A stretch of DNA of 64,000 nt, taken from contig JAVBPE010000006.1 of assembly GCA_031549865.1 (NCBI GenBank), positions 1-64,000 of the forward strand. The letters are read 5' to 3'. A model generated the notes under the pieces. The model was not told the origin of the DNA, did not search any database, and was given only the letters and a program-made list of their open reading frames with translations. Shown piece after piece: positions 16,507-26,172 of the stretch. Numbering within the stretch: the stretch's first letter is position 1; the number at the start of each line of letters is the position of its first letter. The position numbers and the translations under genes are program-made. The DNA comes from JAVBPE01 sp031549865 (GTDB lineage Bacteria > Bacillota_I > Bacilli_A > Acholeplasmatales > Anaeroplasmataceae).

Positions 16507-17115
16507 ATGGAAAAATTATCAATTTTCGAGAATATCGAAATTAAAAGCAAAGAAGAAGTTTCAGCTATAAATAATGATGCTGAAATTTCATCTAAAAATG
16601 AATATGAAAAAATAATTGCTAATTCTAATGAAACAAAAGAAAAAATGCTTAATAATGCTAATAAAAATGCTTTAGGATTAGTAAATCAAAAGAAAAACGA
16701 ATATGATTTAATTGAAAAACAATTCGTTAATAAAGTACAAAGAGAAGTGCTTGATAGTATTGAAGTTGAAGTAGTTAAAACTTTAATGGATATGAAAAAA
16801 GAAAAACTTACGGATTTAATATGCGATTTGATTAAAAAAGAAGATGTTAAGGGTGATGAGGTTATCTTAGTATCTAAAAAAGATTACCCTAAATATCAAG
16901 AAGCTTTATCGTCAAGTAAAGGTGCGCTTGTTGAAGCAGATTTAATTAATAAAAGAATTAATACAAAGTTTAAATTAAGTAATGAAGCAGCGGATATAAA
17001 AAATGGTTTTATTTTAGTTGGTAATGATTATGATTTAAGCTTTGAATATAATAATTTAGTTGAAAGTGCTTTGGAAACTTTTGAAAAAGAACTTTCAGAA
17101 TACCTATTTGGATAA
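16507..17115 (+). CDS. ntpE: V-type ATPase subunit E (NtpE), peripheral stalk
   Basis: 202 residues: long N-terminal helix (about 1-90, Lys/Glu/Asn rich) that pairs with NtpF, then a globular C-terminal domain that contacts the catalytic head (NGFILVGNDYDLSFEYNNL near residue 170). Position between ntpK and ntpC is that of the E. hirae ntpFIKECGABD order. The next gene starts on the last base of its stop codon. Confidence 0.88.
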   Translation: MEKLSIFENIEIKSKEEVSAINNDAEISSKNEYEKIIANSNETKEKMLNNANKNALGLVNQKKNEYDLIEKQFVNKVQREVLDSIEVEVVKTLMDMKKEKLTDLICDLIKKEDVKGDEVILVSKKDYPKYQEALSSSKGALVEADLINKRINTKFKLSNEAADIKNGFILVGNDYDLSFEYNNLVESALETFEKELSEYLFG

Positions 17116-18065
17116 TGAAAAAAGATTATTTATATATTAATGCTGCAATAAAAGCAAAAACGACCCAAATTTTTAATCAAAAACAATATCAAATTTTAAA
17201 AGATACTAACAAAGAAGATTATATAAAAGTATTAAATGATTTAGCTTACGGGTTAACTGTTACTAAATCAATTGATGAAATTGCAATTCAAGAAAATGAA
17301 AAAATACTAAAAGATTTAAAAATGTGGTTAGATTTTGATGATATATTCTTAAAATGTTATTTATTCACTCATGATTTGATTAATATTAAAATCATGTATA
17401 AATCAAGAGTATTTAATGTACCTTTAAATAATGAATTTGATAACTTAGGTAATTATTCTCATGAATTCTTGTATGCGGCAATTTTCAATAAAGATTATAC
17501 GTATGTAAATGAAGATAAGGAATTATTTGAAATTATTGAATCAAAAATAGATAATTTAGATCCAAAAGAATTATCTGATATGATTACTATTGAATTATAT
17601 GCTTATTTATATCAAAAATATTTTATAAACAAAAATGATATTTTTGAAAATTTCTATAAATTGACTGCTACTTTAAAAAATATCTTAGTATTATTTAGAT
17701 CAATTAGACTAAATGAATCACTAGAAAATTTTATGAGTTCACTTTTGAAATATTCTTATTTTGATTTAGATGTTTTAAAAGATGTTTTTTTAAAAAAAGA
17801 TTTTCAAATTTTAAAAGGCTTAGATAAATATTTGCCAATGTCTTTTGAACTTATTTTTAAGAATTTAGAAGAAAATTATAAAATAAGTGATATAGAAAAT
17901 TTATGTAATAAAGTATTATTAGATAATTTAAAAATATACAATTGCGATGTCGATTATGTTGGACCATTAATTGTATATGTAATGAATAAAAAATTTGAAA
18001 TGAAAAATGTCAAAATGTTATATTTTGATAAATCTGTAAGTTTAGATGACTTACTTATTATGTGA
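17115..18065 (+). CDS. ntpC: V-type ATPase subunit C/d (NtpC)
   Basis: 316 residues, all-helical, the funnel-shaped subunit that links the rotor ring to the central stalk. Characteristic N-terminal block YINAAIKAKTTQIF and the DIINIKIMYKSR-like segment (DLINIKIMYKSR here). Size agrees with the family. Ends in TGA, one of the stops showing that the standard code is in use. Overlaps the ntpE stop and is followed 8 bases later by ntpG. Confidence 0.88.
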   Translation: MKKDYLYINAAIKAKTTQIFNQKQYQILKDTNKEDYIKVLNDLAYGLTVTKSIDEIAIQENEKILKDLKMWLDFDDIFLKCYLFTHDLINIKIMYKSRVFNVPLNNEFDNLGNYSHEFLYAAIFNKDYTYVNEDKELFEIIESKIDNLDPKELSDMITIELYAYLYQKYFINKNDIFENFYKLTATLKNILVLFRSIRLNESLENFMSSLLKYSYFDLDVLKDVFLKKDFQILKGLDKYLPMSFELIFKNLEENYKISDIENLCNKVLLDNLKIYNCDVDYVGPLIVYVMNKKFEMKNVKMLYFDKSVSLDDLLIM

Positions 18066-18073
18066 GGATAATT

Positions 18074-18382
18074 ATGAGTCAAATTATGTGCTTTTCAAAA
18101 AGCGATAATGCCTTGATCTTAGAAAGTGTTGGGGTTAGTGTAATTATCGATAATAATGAAGATAATCTAAAGGATAATATAAAAAAATCTTTAAATAATG
18201 ATGTTAAAATTTTATTAATTGATGAAGATATTCAAGAATTAATAATAGATATAAAAGAAAAATACGATGATGTTGCCTTTCCAATTTTTATAAGTTTGCC
18301 ATTTAAAGATAAACCTACTGGTAAGAGTTTAAATGAAATGAAGAAGAGTATAGAAAAAGCAATTGGAATTAGTGTTTTTTAG
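18074..18382 (+). CDS. ntpG: V-type ATPase subunit F (NtpG), central stalk
   Basis: 102 residues from the ATG at 18074 (GTGAGG before it; the ATG at 18062 overlaps ntpC and lacks a site). Rossmann-like small subunit of the rotor shaft, seen in the pattern VSVIIDN...ILLIDEDI...FPIFISLPFKD. Binds NtpD. Position before ntpA is standard. Confidence 0.85.
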   Translation: MSQIMCFSKSDNALILESVGVSVIIDNNEDNLKDNIKKSLNNDVKILLIDEDIQELIIDIKEKYDDVAFPIFISLPFKDKPTGKSLNEMKKSIEKAIGISVF

Positions 18383-18393
18383 AAAGGATAATT

Positions 18394-20172
18394 ATGCAAA
18401 ATATAAAAAATGAAGAATTTGGTATAGTTACAAAAGTATCAGGACCATTAATTGTTGCAAAAAATATGCATAATGTTCACGTGTATGACGTTGTAAGAAT
18501 TGGAGAAAAAAGACTAATTGGTGAAGTTATAGAACTTCGCGATGGTTTTGCGAGTATTCAAGTATATGAAGATACTGCTGGTGTAGGTGCTAATGATTTA
18601 GTGTATATAACTAGTGAATCTTTATCAGTTGAACTTGCTCCAGGCTTAATTGAAGGAATATTTGATGGTATTCAACGTCCCTTAGAAAAAATTTACGAAA
18701 TGTATGGAGACTCTATTCCACTTGGTGTAGATATTCCAAAACTTAATCGTGAAAAATTATGGAACTTTAAGCCACTTGTAAAAGTTGGTGATATGGTTAA
18801 TGCGGGAAATATTATTGGTGAAGTAAAAGAAACTTTAACTGTTATGCATAAAATTATGCTTCCACCTAAAATGAATGGTAAAGTAGTATTTATTCATGAA
18901 GGTGAAGCTACAATTATTGATACAATATTAAAGATAGAAACAGAAGATGATGAAATAATTGAAGTATCTATGCTTCAAAAATGGCCTGTTCGTAAAAGAA
19001 GACCATATGAAACTAAAATTACACCATATAAACCAATGCTAACTGGCATACGAACTGTTGATATGTTTTTCCCTGTTGCCATGGGAGGAATAACTGCAAT
19101 ACCAGGACCTTTCGGAAGTGGGAAGACTGTTGTTCAACACCAACTTGCTAAATATGCGGATGCCGATATTATCGTCTATATTGGTTGTGGTGAACGTGGA
19201 AATGAAATGACAGACGTTTTAATGGAGTTCCCAGAGTTAGTTGACCCTAAAACAGGAAATTCATTGATGAACCGTACAATATTGATTGCGAACACTTCAA
19301 ATATGCCGGTTGCAGCTCGTGAAGCTAGTATTTATACCGGTATAACGATTGCTGAATATTTCCGTGATATGGGTTATAAAGTGGCTATTATGGCGGACTC
19401 TACATCACGCTGGGCTGAGGCTTTACGCGAAATGTCAAGTCGTTTAGAAGAAATGCCTGGTGAAGAAGGATATCCTGCTTATTTAGCATCACGTTTAGCA
19501 GAATTCTACGAAAGAGCTGGATATGTTAAATGCTTAGGTGGCGGTCGTGAAGGTGCAGTTACGGCAATTGGGGCAATTTCGCCTCCAGGTGGAGATACAT
19601 CTGAACCTGTAAGCCAAGCAACCCTAAGAATTGTAAAAGTATTCTGGGGACTAAGTGCATCTTTAGCTTACCGTCGTCACTTCCCTGCAATTGATTGGTT
19701 AAAGAGCTATTCTTTATATAATGACACTATTTATGATTATATTGATAGTGAAGTAGAAGCTAATTGGTCTGCTACTGCGAAAGAAATGATGTATTTACTT
19801 CAAGAAGAAACAGCTTTACAAGAAATTGTAAAATTAGTTGGTGCTGATTCACTGAACTTTAGTGATAGAACAAAACTGTTAACTGCTCAAATGATTCGTG
19901 AAGATTTCTTACATCAAGATGCATTCCATAAAATTGATGCGAACACATCACTTCATAAATCTTATTTACTTGCAACTCTTATTTTAGAATTCTATCAAGA
20001 AATGAATAAGGCAATAGAGGAAAATAAAAACTTTAAAGAATTAGAAAATTTAAGTGTCAAAGAAAGAATCGGGCGCTTTAAATATATTGAAGAAAAAGAT
20101 GTAGATAATGAATTTGAAGAAATTTTGAAACAATTATCAAAAGAATTTAAAAATGTGAGAAGTGAGGACTAA
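18394..20172 (+). CDS. ntpA: V-type ATPase catalytic subunit A (NtpA)
   Basis: 592 residues. The catalytic subunit: beta-barrel start (GIVTKVSGPLIVA), the A-subunit-specific bulge domain (about 110-190), and P-loop GPFGSGKT at 238-245, with the catalytic Glu in GCGERGNEMTDVL. The block DSTSRWAEALREMSSRLEEMP follows. Hydrolyses ATP to drive rotation or, in reverse, makes ATP from an ion gradient. Confidence 0.97.
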   Translation: MQNIKNEEFGIVTKVSGPLIVAKNMHNVHVYDVVRIGEKRLIGEVIELRDGFASIQVYEDTAGVGANDLVYITSESLSVELAPGLIEGIFDGIQRPLEKIYEMYGDSIPLGVDIPKLNREKLWNFKPLVKVGDMVNAGNIIGEVKETLTVMHKIMLPPKMNGKVVFIHEGEATIIDTILKIETEDDEIIEVSMLQKWPVRKRRPYETKITPYKPMLTGIRTVDMFFPVAMGGITAIPGPFGSGKTVVQHQLAKYADADIIVYIGCGERGNEMTDVLMEFPELVDPKTGNSLMNRTILIANTSNMPVAAREASIYTGITIAEYFRDMGYKVAIMADSTSRWAEALREMSSRLEEMPGEEGYPAYLASRLAEFYERAGYVKCLGGGREGAVTAIGAISPPGGDTSEPVSQATLRIVKVFWGLSASLAYRRHFPAIDWLKSYSLYNDTIYDYIDSEVEANWSATAKEMMYLLQEETALQEIVKLVGADSLNFSDRTKLLTAQMIREDFLHQDAFHKIDANTSLHKSYLLATLILEFYQEMNKAIEENKNFKELENLSVKERIGRFKYIEEKDVDNEFEEILKQLSKEFKNVRSED

Positions 20173-20175
20173 ACT

Positions 20176-21555
20176 ATGGCAATAAGAGAATATAAAACTG
20201 TTACTGAAGTAGTTGGACCTTTAATGCTTGTTGAAAAAACTTCAAATGTAAAGTACGATGAATTAGTTAAAGTAAAGCAATCAAATGGTGAAGAACGTTT
20301 AGGTAAAGTTTTAGAAGTAAATGCTGATAAAGCTTTGGTTCAATTATTTGATAATCCTCAAGGGTTAAAAATATCTGATGCAAAAGTTATCTTTTTAGGA
20401 CATGGTGTTGAAATAGATTTATCACCAAATATTTTAGGTCGTGTATTTGATGGAATGGGACGTCCAATTGACGATAAAGGTAAAGTTATCGCTAATAAAA
20501 AAGTAGATATTAATGGAGTTCCTTTAAATCCGGTTGCTCGTGATTATCCATCTGAATTTATTCAAACAGGTATCTCTTCTATCGATGGATTAAATACTTT
20601 AGTGCGTGGTCAAAAATTACCGATTTTCTCAGGTTCAGGGATGCCACATAATAAGCTTGCTGCTCAGATAGCTCGCCAAGCTAAAGTATTAGGAACTAAT
20701 GATAGTTTTGCGGTAGTATTTGCGGCAGTAGGTATTACATTTGAAGAATCTAATTTCTTTATTGAAGAATTTAAAAAATCTGGGTCTATTGAAAGAACTG
20801 TCATGTTTGTTAATTTAGCTAACGATCCTGCTGTAGAAAGAATTGCAACGCCTCGTATGGCGATTACAACAGCTGAATATTTAGCTTATGAACTTGGAAT
20901 GCATGTCTTGGTTATTATTACTGATTTAACTAACTATTGTGAAGCCTTACGTGAAATAAGTGCAGCCCGTAAAGAAGTTCCCGGACGTCGTGGATATCCA
21001 GGGTATATGTATACAGACTTAGCCTCTTTATATGAAAGAGCAGGTCGTATTAAAGGGAAAAAGGGCTCTATTACCCAACTTCCAATACTTACAATGCCTG
21101 AAGATGATAAAACGCATCCTATCCCTGACTTAACTGGTTATATTACAGAAGGTCAAATTATTTTAGGACGCGCACTTCATTTAAAGAATTTAACTCCACC
21201 TATTGATGTTTTGCCGTCATTATCTCGTCTTAAAGATAAAGGTATAGGAGCTGGTAAAACAAGAGAAGACCATGCCCCTGTTGCGAACCAATTATTCGCC
21301 TCATATGCGAGGGGGAAAGAAGCAAAGGAATTAGCTCAAGTATTAGGGGAAAGTGCTTTATCCGATACTGATAAGCTATATTTAGAATTTGCTACTCGTT
21401 TTGAAAAAGAATATGTAAGTCAAGGCAATACTAATAGAAGTATAGATGAAACAATTGATTTAGGATGGGAATTATTAAGAATTCTTCCAACTTCAGAATT
21501 AAAGAGAATAAATGTTAAATTTATTGATAAATATTATTATAACGGAGCGAAGTAA
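20176..21555 (+). CDS. ntpB: V-type ATPase regulatory subunit B (NtpB)
   Basis: 459 residues. Non-catalytic partner of NtpA: PIFSGSGMPHNKLAAQIA takes the place of the P-loop, as expected, and the family block ITDLTNYCEALREISAARKEVPGRRGYPG is present (in shorter pieces). Begins 3 bases after the ntpA stop. Confidence 0.97.
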   Translation: MAIREYKTVTEVVGPLMLVEKTSNVKYDELVKVKQSNGEERLGKVLEVNADKALVQLFDNPQGLKISDAKVIFLGHGVEIDLSPNILGRVFDGMGRPIDDKGKVIANKKVDINGVPLNPVARDYPSEFIQTGISSIDGLNTLVRGQKLPIFSGSGMPHNKLAAQIARQAKVLGTNDSFAVVFAAVGITFEESNFFIEEFKKSGSIERTVMFVNLANDPAVERIATPRMAITTAEYLAYELGMHVLVIITDLTNYCEALREISAARKEVPGRRGYPGYMYTDLASLYERAGRIKGKKGSITQLPILTMPEDDKTHPIPDLTGYITEGQIILGRALHLKNLTPPIDVLPSLSRLKDKGIGAGKTREDHAPVANQLFASYARGKEAKELAQVLGESALSDTDKLYLEFATRFEKEYVSQGNTNRSIDETIDLGWELLRILPTSELKRINVKFIDKYYYNGAK

Positions 21556-21557
21556 TT

Positions 21558-22190
21558 ATGGCAGATACAATTGTAAATGCCACAAGAATGGAGTTAACAA
21601 GGCTTAAAAACCAGTTAGCGTCATCTCAAAGAGGTCATAAATTATTAAAAGATAAACAAGATGAAATGATTAGACAATTTTTAATAATCACTGAGGATTA
21701 TAAAGAATTAAGAACAACTGTTGAGAATAATTTTGTAAATTCTTTAAATGTTTATGAAAAATCACTTGCAACTCATTCTAAAGTTGAAGTATATGAAAAA
21801 ATGATGATTCCATCTAATGAAATAAAATTATCTTTTTCTAAAAAAAATATTATGGGTGTTAATACTCCAAAATTAAGTATTGAAACTAGTACACCTAAAT
21901 TAAATTTTAGTTTAATTGATAGTGATCCTAATTTGGATGAATCAATTCTTTTACTAGGTAAATTAATGCCTGACTTATTAAATTTAGCGCAGACTGACAA
22001 AACATTACGTCAACTTGCCAAAGAAATCGAAAAAGTAAGAAGACGTGTTAATGCACTTGAATATTTTATGATTCCAGAACTTTTAGCTCAAATTAAAGAA
22101 ATAAATGCAAAACTTGCGGATGCAGAACGTTCTAATATTATAAGAACAATGAAGAGTAAGGAAATAGTTTTAAAGAAAATTAAAAAGTAA
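21558..22190 (+). CDS. ntpD: V-type ATPase subunit D (NtpD), central rotor shaft
   Basis: 210 residues: an antiparallel coiled coil of two long helices, opening with NATRMELTRLKNQLASSQRG and returning with RQLAKEIEKVRRRVNALEY, the typical ends of the shaft. It turns within the A3B3 head. Last gene of the operon: no H subunit or potassium-transport gene (ntpJ) follows, and a strong terminator lies 2 bases after the stop. Confidence 0.93.
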   Translation: MADTIVNATRMELTRLKNQLASSQRGHKLLKDKQDEMIRQFLIITEDYKELRTTVENNFVNSLNVYEKSLATHSKVEVYEKMMIPSNEIKLSFSKKNIMGVNTPKLSIETSTPKLNFSLIDSDPNLDESILLLGKLMPDLLNLAQTDKTLRQLAKEIEKVRRRVNALEYFMIPELLAQIKEINAKLADAERSNIIRTMKSKEIVLKKIKK

Positions 22191-22191
22191 T

Positions 22192-22233
22192 AAAAACCAA
22201 CTGAAACGTATAATGCTTTCAGTTGGTTTTTAT
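22192..22233 (+). terminator. Terminator of the V-ATPase operon
   Basis: Fifteen-base stem AAAAACCAACTGAAA / TTTCAGTTGGTTTTT with a 10-base loop; the longest terminator stem of its kind in the window. Confidence 0.9.
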
Positions 22234-22296
22234 TATAAAATCTTTTATATTTAGTATTAATAGAAACTGATTTTTTAAATCATTTAAAATTATATA

Positions 22297-22325
22297 TTGC
22301 ATTTTAGCAGCATAAAATATATAAT
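22297..22325 (+). promoter_or_regulatory. Promoter of the second pot operon
   Basis: TTGCAT at 22297-22302, 17 bases, perfect TATAAT at 22320-22325. Confidence 0.65.
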
Positions 22326-22339
22326 ATATTTATCGCAAT

Positions 22340-22364
22340 AAAAGTTTAGAGATTCTAAACTTTT
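22340..22364 (+). promoter_or_regulatory. Inverted repeat in the leader of the XRE-cupin/pot operon
   Basis: Perfect ten-base arms AAAAGTTTAG / CTAAACTTTT with a 5-base centre, starting about 15 bases after the -10 box. No T tract follows, so it is more likely an operator than a terminator; the XRE-cupin protein encoded next is the obvious candidate to bind it. Confidence 0.55.
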
Positions 22365-22393
22365 AGTTTATTTTAACGAAACAAGGTGATGAG

Positions 22394-22927
22394 ATGGAGC
22401 TTGGAGATAAAATTAAATATAAGCGCACGTTACTTCAGTTAACACAAGAAGAATTAGCAAACAGATGTGAACTTACAAAGGGATATATATCCCAATTAGA
22501 AAATAATAAAACATCGCCTTCAATAGAAACACTTACGCATATCTTAGAAGTATTAGGGACCAGTTTAAGTGATTTTTTTCATGAAGAGGTTCATCCACAA
22601 ATTGTGTTTGGCATTGAAGAGCAATATGATAAGGAATTTAATGATTATCTTCAAACTTGGTTAGTTCCAACAAGTCAAATGCTTACAATGGAACCAGTGC
22701 TTGTAACTATTAATGTTGGTGGTAAGACTGTCAAGGATATGCCACATAATGGGGAAGAGTTTGGATATGTAATAAAAGGTATGATTGAAGTTTGTTATGG
22801 AAATGATAAGCATATATGTAATGAAGGCGAAGCATTTTATATAACGACTAATAAAATTCATTATATAAATAATATTGGAAGTATTGAGGCAAAAGTTGTT
22901 TGGGTTTCAACACCTCCAAATTTTTAA
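22394..22927 (+). CDS. XRE-cupin transcriptional regulator (PuuR-like), probable polyamine sensor
   Basis: 177 residues. Residues 5-60 form an XRE helix-turn-helix (LTQEELANRCELTKGYISQLE), residues about 95-175 a single-domain cupin (GEEFGYVIKGMIEVCYG, then NEGEAFYITTNKIHYINN). This is the layout of PuuR-type regulators; in that group the cupin senses polyamines or related metabolites. It is the first gene before potABCD copy 2, 11 bases away, so it very likely controls that operon. AAGGTGAT lies upstream of the ATG. Confidence 0.88.
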   Translation: MELGDKIKYKRTLLQLTQEELANRCELTKGYISQLENNKTSPSIETLTHILEVLGTSLSDFFHEEVHPQIVFGIEEQYDKEFNDYLQTWLVPTSQMLTMEPVLVTINVGGKTVKDMPHNGEEFGYVIKGMIEVCYGNDKHICNEGEAFYITTNKIHYINNIGSIEAKVVWVSTPPNF

Positions 22928-22938
22928 GGAGAGTATAT

Positions 22939-24474
22939 ATGGCAAAGAAACTAATTGAATTAAAAGGAATATCGAAAAGTTATGGTAATGAAAAAGTTAT
23001 TAATAATATGGATTTACATATAAATGAAAATGAATTCTTAACATTACTTGGGCCATCAGGTTGCGGTAAAACTACTACTTTAAGAATGATTGGGGGATTT
23101 GAAGATATCGATTCTGGCGAATTAATATTTGATGGTGTCTGTATAAATAACGTCCCTGCACACGAAAGACCAATAAATACTGTCTTTCAAAGATACGCAT
23201 TATTTCCACATTTAAATGTTTTTGATAACGTCGCATTTGGACTTAGAAATTTTAGTAGAATACTTGCAGAATTAAAAAATGAAATATCTCGTCCATATGA
23301 AGCTAAAAGAGAAGAATTGCAACAAAAATTGTCAAACAAATCGACTTCTAAAGAAGATAAAAAAGAAATAAGATATGAACTTAAAGTGTTAAAAAAAGAA
23401 ATTGATTTTAAAACCAATGAAGCCAAAGCAGATCTTATTGAAAAACGTTTAACTGAAATAGAAGAAAAATATGAAAAAATAATTAGCGATTTAGATGCTA
23501 AAATCGATATTGAATGGGAAAAAGATGATGAAGTAAAAGCTGCAAAACTTCGTATTAGGGAAATTAATGAGTTTATTGCTTTAGATATTGAAGCTGGTTC
23601 ATCTAAAGCAAAAGCATCTAAAAAATATGAAACCGAACTTAAAAAATTAGAAAAAATTGCGGTTTGGGATGAACTTGTAACTTTAGAGCATAAAAGGAAA
23701 GATGAAATTAAAAATAAGGCCTTAGAAATAAAAAGTGCTAAAAGTTTAATGCTAAACAAAAAACAAATAAAAGAAGAAGTTTTAAAAGTATTAAAATTAG
23801 TAAAACTAGAAGGTTATGAAAATAGAAAGATATCTACTTTATCAGGTGGTCAACAACAACGTGTTGCGATAGCGCGTGCTGTTGTAAACAAACCAAAAGT
23901 ATTGTTACTTGACGAACCACTTGCCGCTCTTGATTTAAAACTTCGCCAAAACATGCAATATGAACTTAAGGAAATGCAAAAGTCTTTGGGGATAACTTTC
24001 ATTTTCGTGACGCACGATCAAGAAGAAGCATTAACAATGTCAGATGTTATTGTTGTTATGGATAAGGGTGTTATTCAGCAAATCGGAACCCCAGAAGATA
24101 TTTATAATGAACCAAAAAATAGATTTGTTGCTAATTTTATTGGAGAATCTAATATAGTTTCGGGGACTTATTTAGGCAATAAAAAGGTAGAGTTTATGAA
24201 TCAAACATTTGAATGTGTTGATGAAAACTTTACAATTGGGGAAAAATGTGATGTTGTAATACGTCCAGAAGATTTTGATATTGTCGCTTTAAGTGAAGCA
24301 AAGCTTATTGGTTTAGTAGAGACAGTGATTTTTAAAGGAATTCATTTCGAAATTACTGTTTTAATAGGAGATACTAAATTTATTATCAGAAAATATGAGC
24401 TATTCCATAAAGGTGATCAAATTGGTTTAAGTGTTGATCCATATGAAATTCACTTGATGAAAGTTTATGAATAG
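22939..24474 (+). CDS. potA: Spermidine/putrescine ABC transporter, ATP-binding protein with coiled-coil insertion (copy 2)
   Basis: 511 residues from the ATG at 22939 (AAGGAG before it). Walker A GPSGCGKTTT, Q-loop QRYALFPHLNVF at 84, then an insertion of about 180 residues (roughly 103-283) before signature LSGGQ at 301-305; Walker B VLLLDE at 321 and a TOBE-like C-terminus follow. The insertion is nearly all Lys, Glu, Ile, Leu and Ala and reads as a long coiled coil. PotA-like ATPases enlarged at this place are known in Mollicutes; copy 1 in this window has only about 45 extra residues. Core motifs are intact, so activity is expected. Confidence 0.92.
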   Translation: MAKKLIELKGISKSYGNEKVINNMDLHINENEFLTLLGPSGCGKTTTLRMIGGFEDIDSGELIFDGVCINNVPAHERPINTVFQRYALFPHLNVFDNVAFGLRNFSRILAELKNEISRPYEAKREELQQKLSNKSTSKEDKKEIRYELKVLKKEIDFKTNEAKADLIEKRLTEIEEKYEKIISDLDAKIDIEWEKDDEVKAAKLRIREINEFIALDIEAGSSKAKASKKYETELKKLEKIAVWDELVTLEHKRKDEIKNKALEIKSAKSLMLNKKQIKEEVLKVLKLVKLEGYENRKISTLSGGQQQRVAIARAVVNKPKVLLLDEPLAALDLKLRQNMQYELKEMQKSLGITFIFVTHDQEEALTMSDVIVVMDKGVIQQIGTPEDIYNEPKNRFVANFIGESNIVSGTYLGNKKVEFMNQTFECVDENFTIGEKCDVVIRPEDFDIVALSEAKLIGLVETVIFKGIHFEITVLIGDTKFIIRKYELFHKGDQIGLSVDPYEIHLMKVYE

Positions 24475-25312
24475 ATTTAAAAAGCTAAGTTTACCATATT
24501 TTATATGGATGATTGTCTTTACTATTATCCCACTCCTAATGATGATAGTATTTGCTTTTTCAAATATTGAAAAATTCACAATAACAAATTTTTCGTTCAA
24601 AGAATATAGTATAAGTTTTGATCATTTTGGGGCATTATTCTCCCAATCCTTTGCATCTTCATTTTATCGTTCTATGAAGTATGCATTTATTGCTACAATT
24701 GGTTGCATTATCGTTGGATATCCAATTGCCTATATCATCTCAAAATCTAAATTTAAGAATAAGTTTTTAATATTATTAATCTTTATTTTGCCTATGTGGA
24801 CAAATACATTACTTAGAATTCAAACAATAAACAATTTGCTTAAAGAAAATAGTTTTTTTAGCAATGTTTTTGGTTTTTCAATCGATCTAAGTGAAATGAA
24901 AGATTTAAAATTAATAATTGTAATGATTCTAGTATATCTTCCATTTATGATTTTTCCAATTTTTACAGTTTTAGAAAAAATTGATAAATCTCTTTTAGAA
25001 GCAAGTCAGGATTTGGGTGCTTCACCTGTTAAGTCATTTTTTAAAGTAACTTTGCCAATATCTTTAAAAGGTGTCGCTTCAGGAATAATGATGGTATTTT
25101 TACCGGCTGCCATGAGCTATACGATTCCATACATTGTTACTGATGGTGATTCAGAATATTCTATGATTGGTCAATTAATTGAAAAAAAGTTTATGTCTAG
25201 TTCACTCCAATACAATGTTGGTTCACTGATGAGTTTGTTAATTATTGTATTCGTTCTTGGAAGTCTATATTTAATAAGTAAAGTAGATGAAGAGGGGGAA
25301 ACATTATTATGA
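24467..25312 (+). CDS. potB: Spermidine/putrescine ABC transporter permease PotB (copy 2)
   Basis: 281 residues, six membrane helices, EAA loop LLEASQDLGASPVKSFFKV. Clear paralogue of the copy at 9.3 kb: both share FILPMWTNTLLR-type and ISKVDEEGETLL-type segments. Starts 8 bases inside potA and overlaps potC by 4 bases. Confidence 0.92.
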   Translation: MNRFKKLSLPYFIWMIVFTIIPLLMMIVFAFSNIEKFTITNFSFKEYSISFDHFGALFSQSFASSFYRSMKYAFIATIGCIIVGYPIAYIISKSKFKNKFLILLIFILPMWTNTLLRIQTINNLLKENSFFSNVFGFSIDLSEMKDLKLIIVMILVYLPFMIFPIFTVLEKIDKSLLEASQDLGASPVKSFFKVTLPISLKGVASGIMMVFLPAAMSYTIPYIVTDGDSEYSMIGQLIEKKFMSSSLQYNVGSLMSLLIIVFVLGSLYLISKVDEEGETLL

Positions 25313-26172
25313 TGGAAAATAATCAAATTATAATAGAAAGTTCAAAAGCCAAAAAAATTAAAAGTAGAATAATAAAAATAATATGCATTTTGTTTATGGC
25401 AACAATATTATTGCTTACTTATTTACCACTTATAGTAATATTTTTAGTATCATTTTCTTCTGATACATCAGGTCTTGATATGATTAATTTTACATTTAAA
25501 TGGTACCAAAAAATATTTGAAGGTGGAGAGATAACTGATTCAATTATTTATACCTTACAAATTACTATCGCTTCAACAATTATTGCAACTATTTTTGGTA
25601 CAATAAGTGCAATAGGTATAAATGCTATGTCTAAAAAAACAAGAAAGAAAATGATTGTTTTAAATAATGTTCCAATTCTAAATGCGGACATAGTAACAGC
25701 TGTATTTTTACTTATAATATTTCAAATTATATCAATAACTATTTCAAGTACAATTTTTGGTTTTACAACTACTCTAATAGCGCATGTATTGTTTTCAGCG
25801 CCTTATGTAGTATTAAGTGTTTTGCCTAAATTAAATGAAATAGATGATAATTTATATGATGCAGCAATTGATTTAGGCTGTAGTCCTAAATCTGCATTAT
25901 GGAAAATCGTAATTCCATCAATTAAAAGTGGAATTTTTAGTGGTGCAATGTTGGCATTTACAATGAGTATTGATGATTTTATAATTACACATTTTGTTAC
26001 TGGAGATAAAAATAATTTCTCTACATGGCTATTTAGCAGTCTAAAAGTATTAAAAACTGGAAGTTGGAACAAGGCATGTGCATATAATTCATTAATCACA
26101 ATTATTACATTAGTAAGTGTTTTAACATATCAAATAATTAAAACTAGAAAGAAAAAGGAGAGAAATTTATGA
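25309..26172 (+). CDS. potC: Spermidine/putrescine ABC transporter permease PotC (copy 2)
   Basis: 287 residues, six membrane helices. EAA loop LYDAAIDLGCSPKSALWKI and the conserved LNNVPILNADIVTAV segment that is nearly identical in copy 1 (LNNIPLLNADIVTGI). Overlaps potB and potD by 4 bases on each side. Confidence 0.92.
   Translation: MMENNQIIIESSKAKKIKSRIIKIICILFMATILLLTYLPLIVIFLVSFSSDTSGLDMINFTFKWYQKIFEGGEITDSIIYTLQITIASTIIATIFGTISAIGINAMSKKTRKKMIVLNNVPILNADIVTAVFLLIIFQIISITISSTIFGFTTTLIAHVLFSAPYVVLSVLPKLNEIDDNLYDAAIDLGCSPKSALWKIVIPSIKSGIFSGAMLAFTMSIDDFIITHFVTGDKNNFSTWLFSSLKVLKTGSWNKACAYNSLITIITLVSVLTYQIIKTRKKKERNL

Noticed and set aside
17115..18065. Mycoplasma-type code with UGA read as tryptophan
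   Set aside because: TGA ends ntpC and other genes at sensible positions, and tryptophan positions in conserved motifs use TGG.
22340..22364. Inverted repeat as a terminator or attenuator before the XRE-cupin gene
   Set aside because: No T tract follows and no alternative pairing arm is seen; an operator explains it better.
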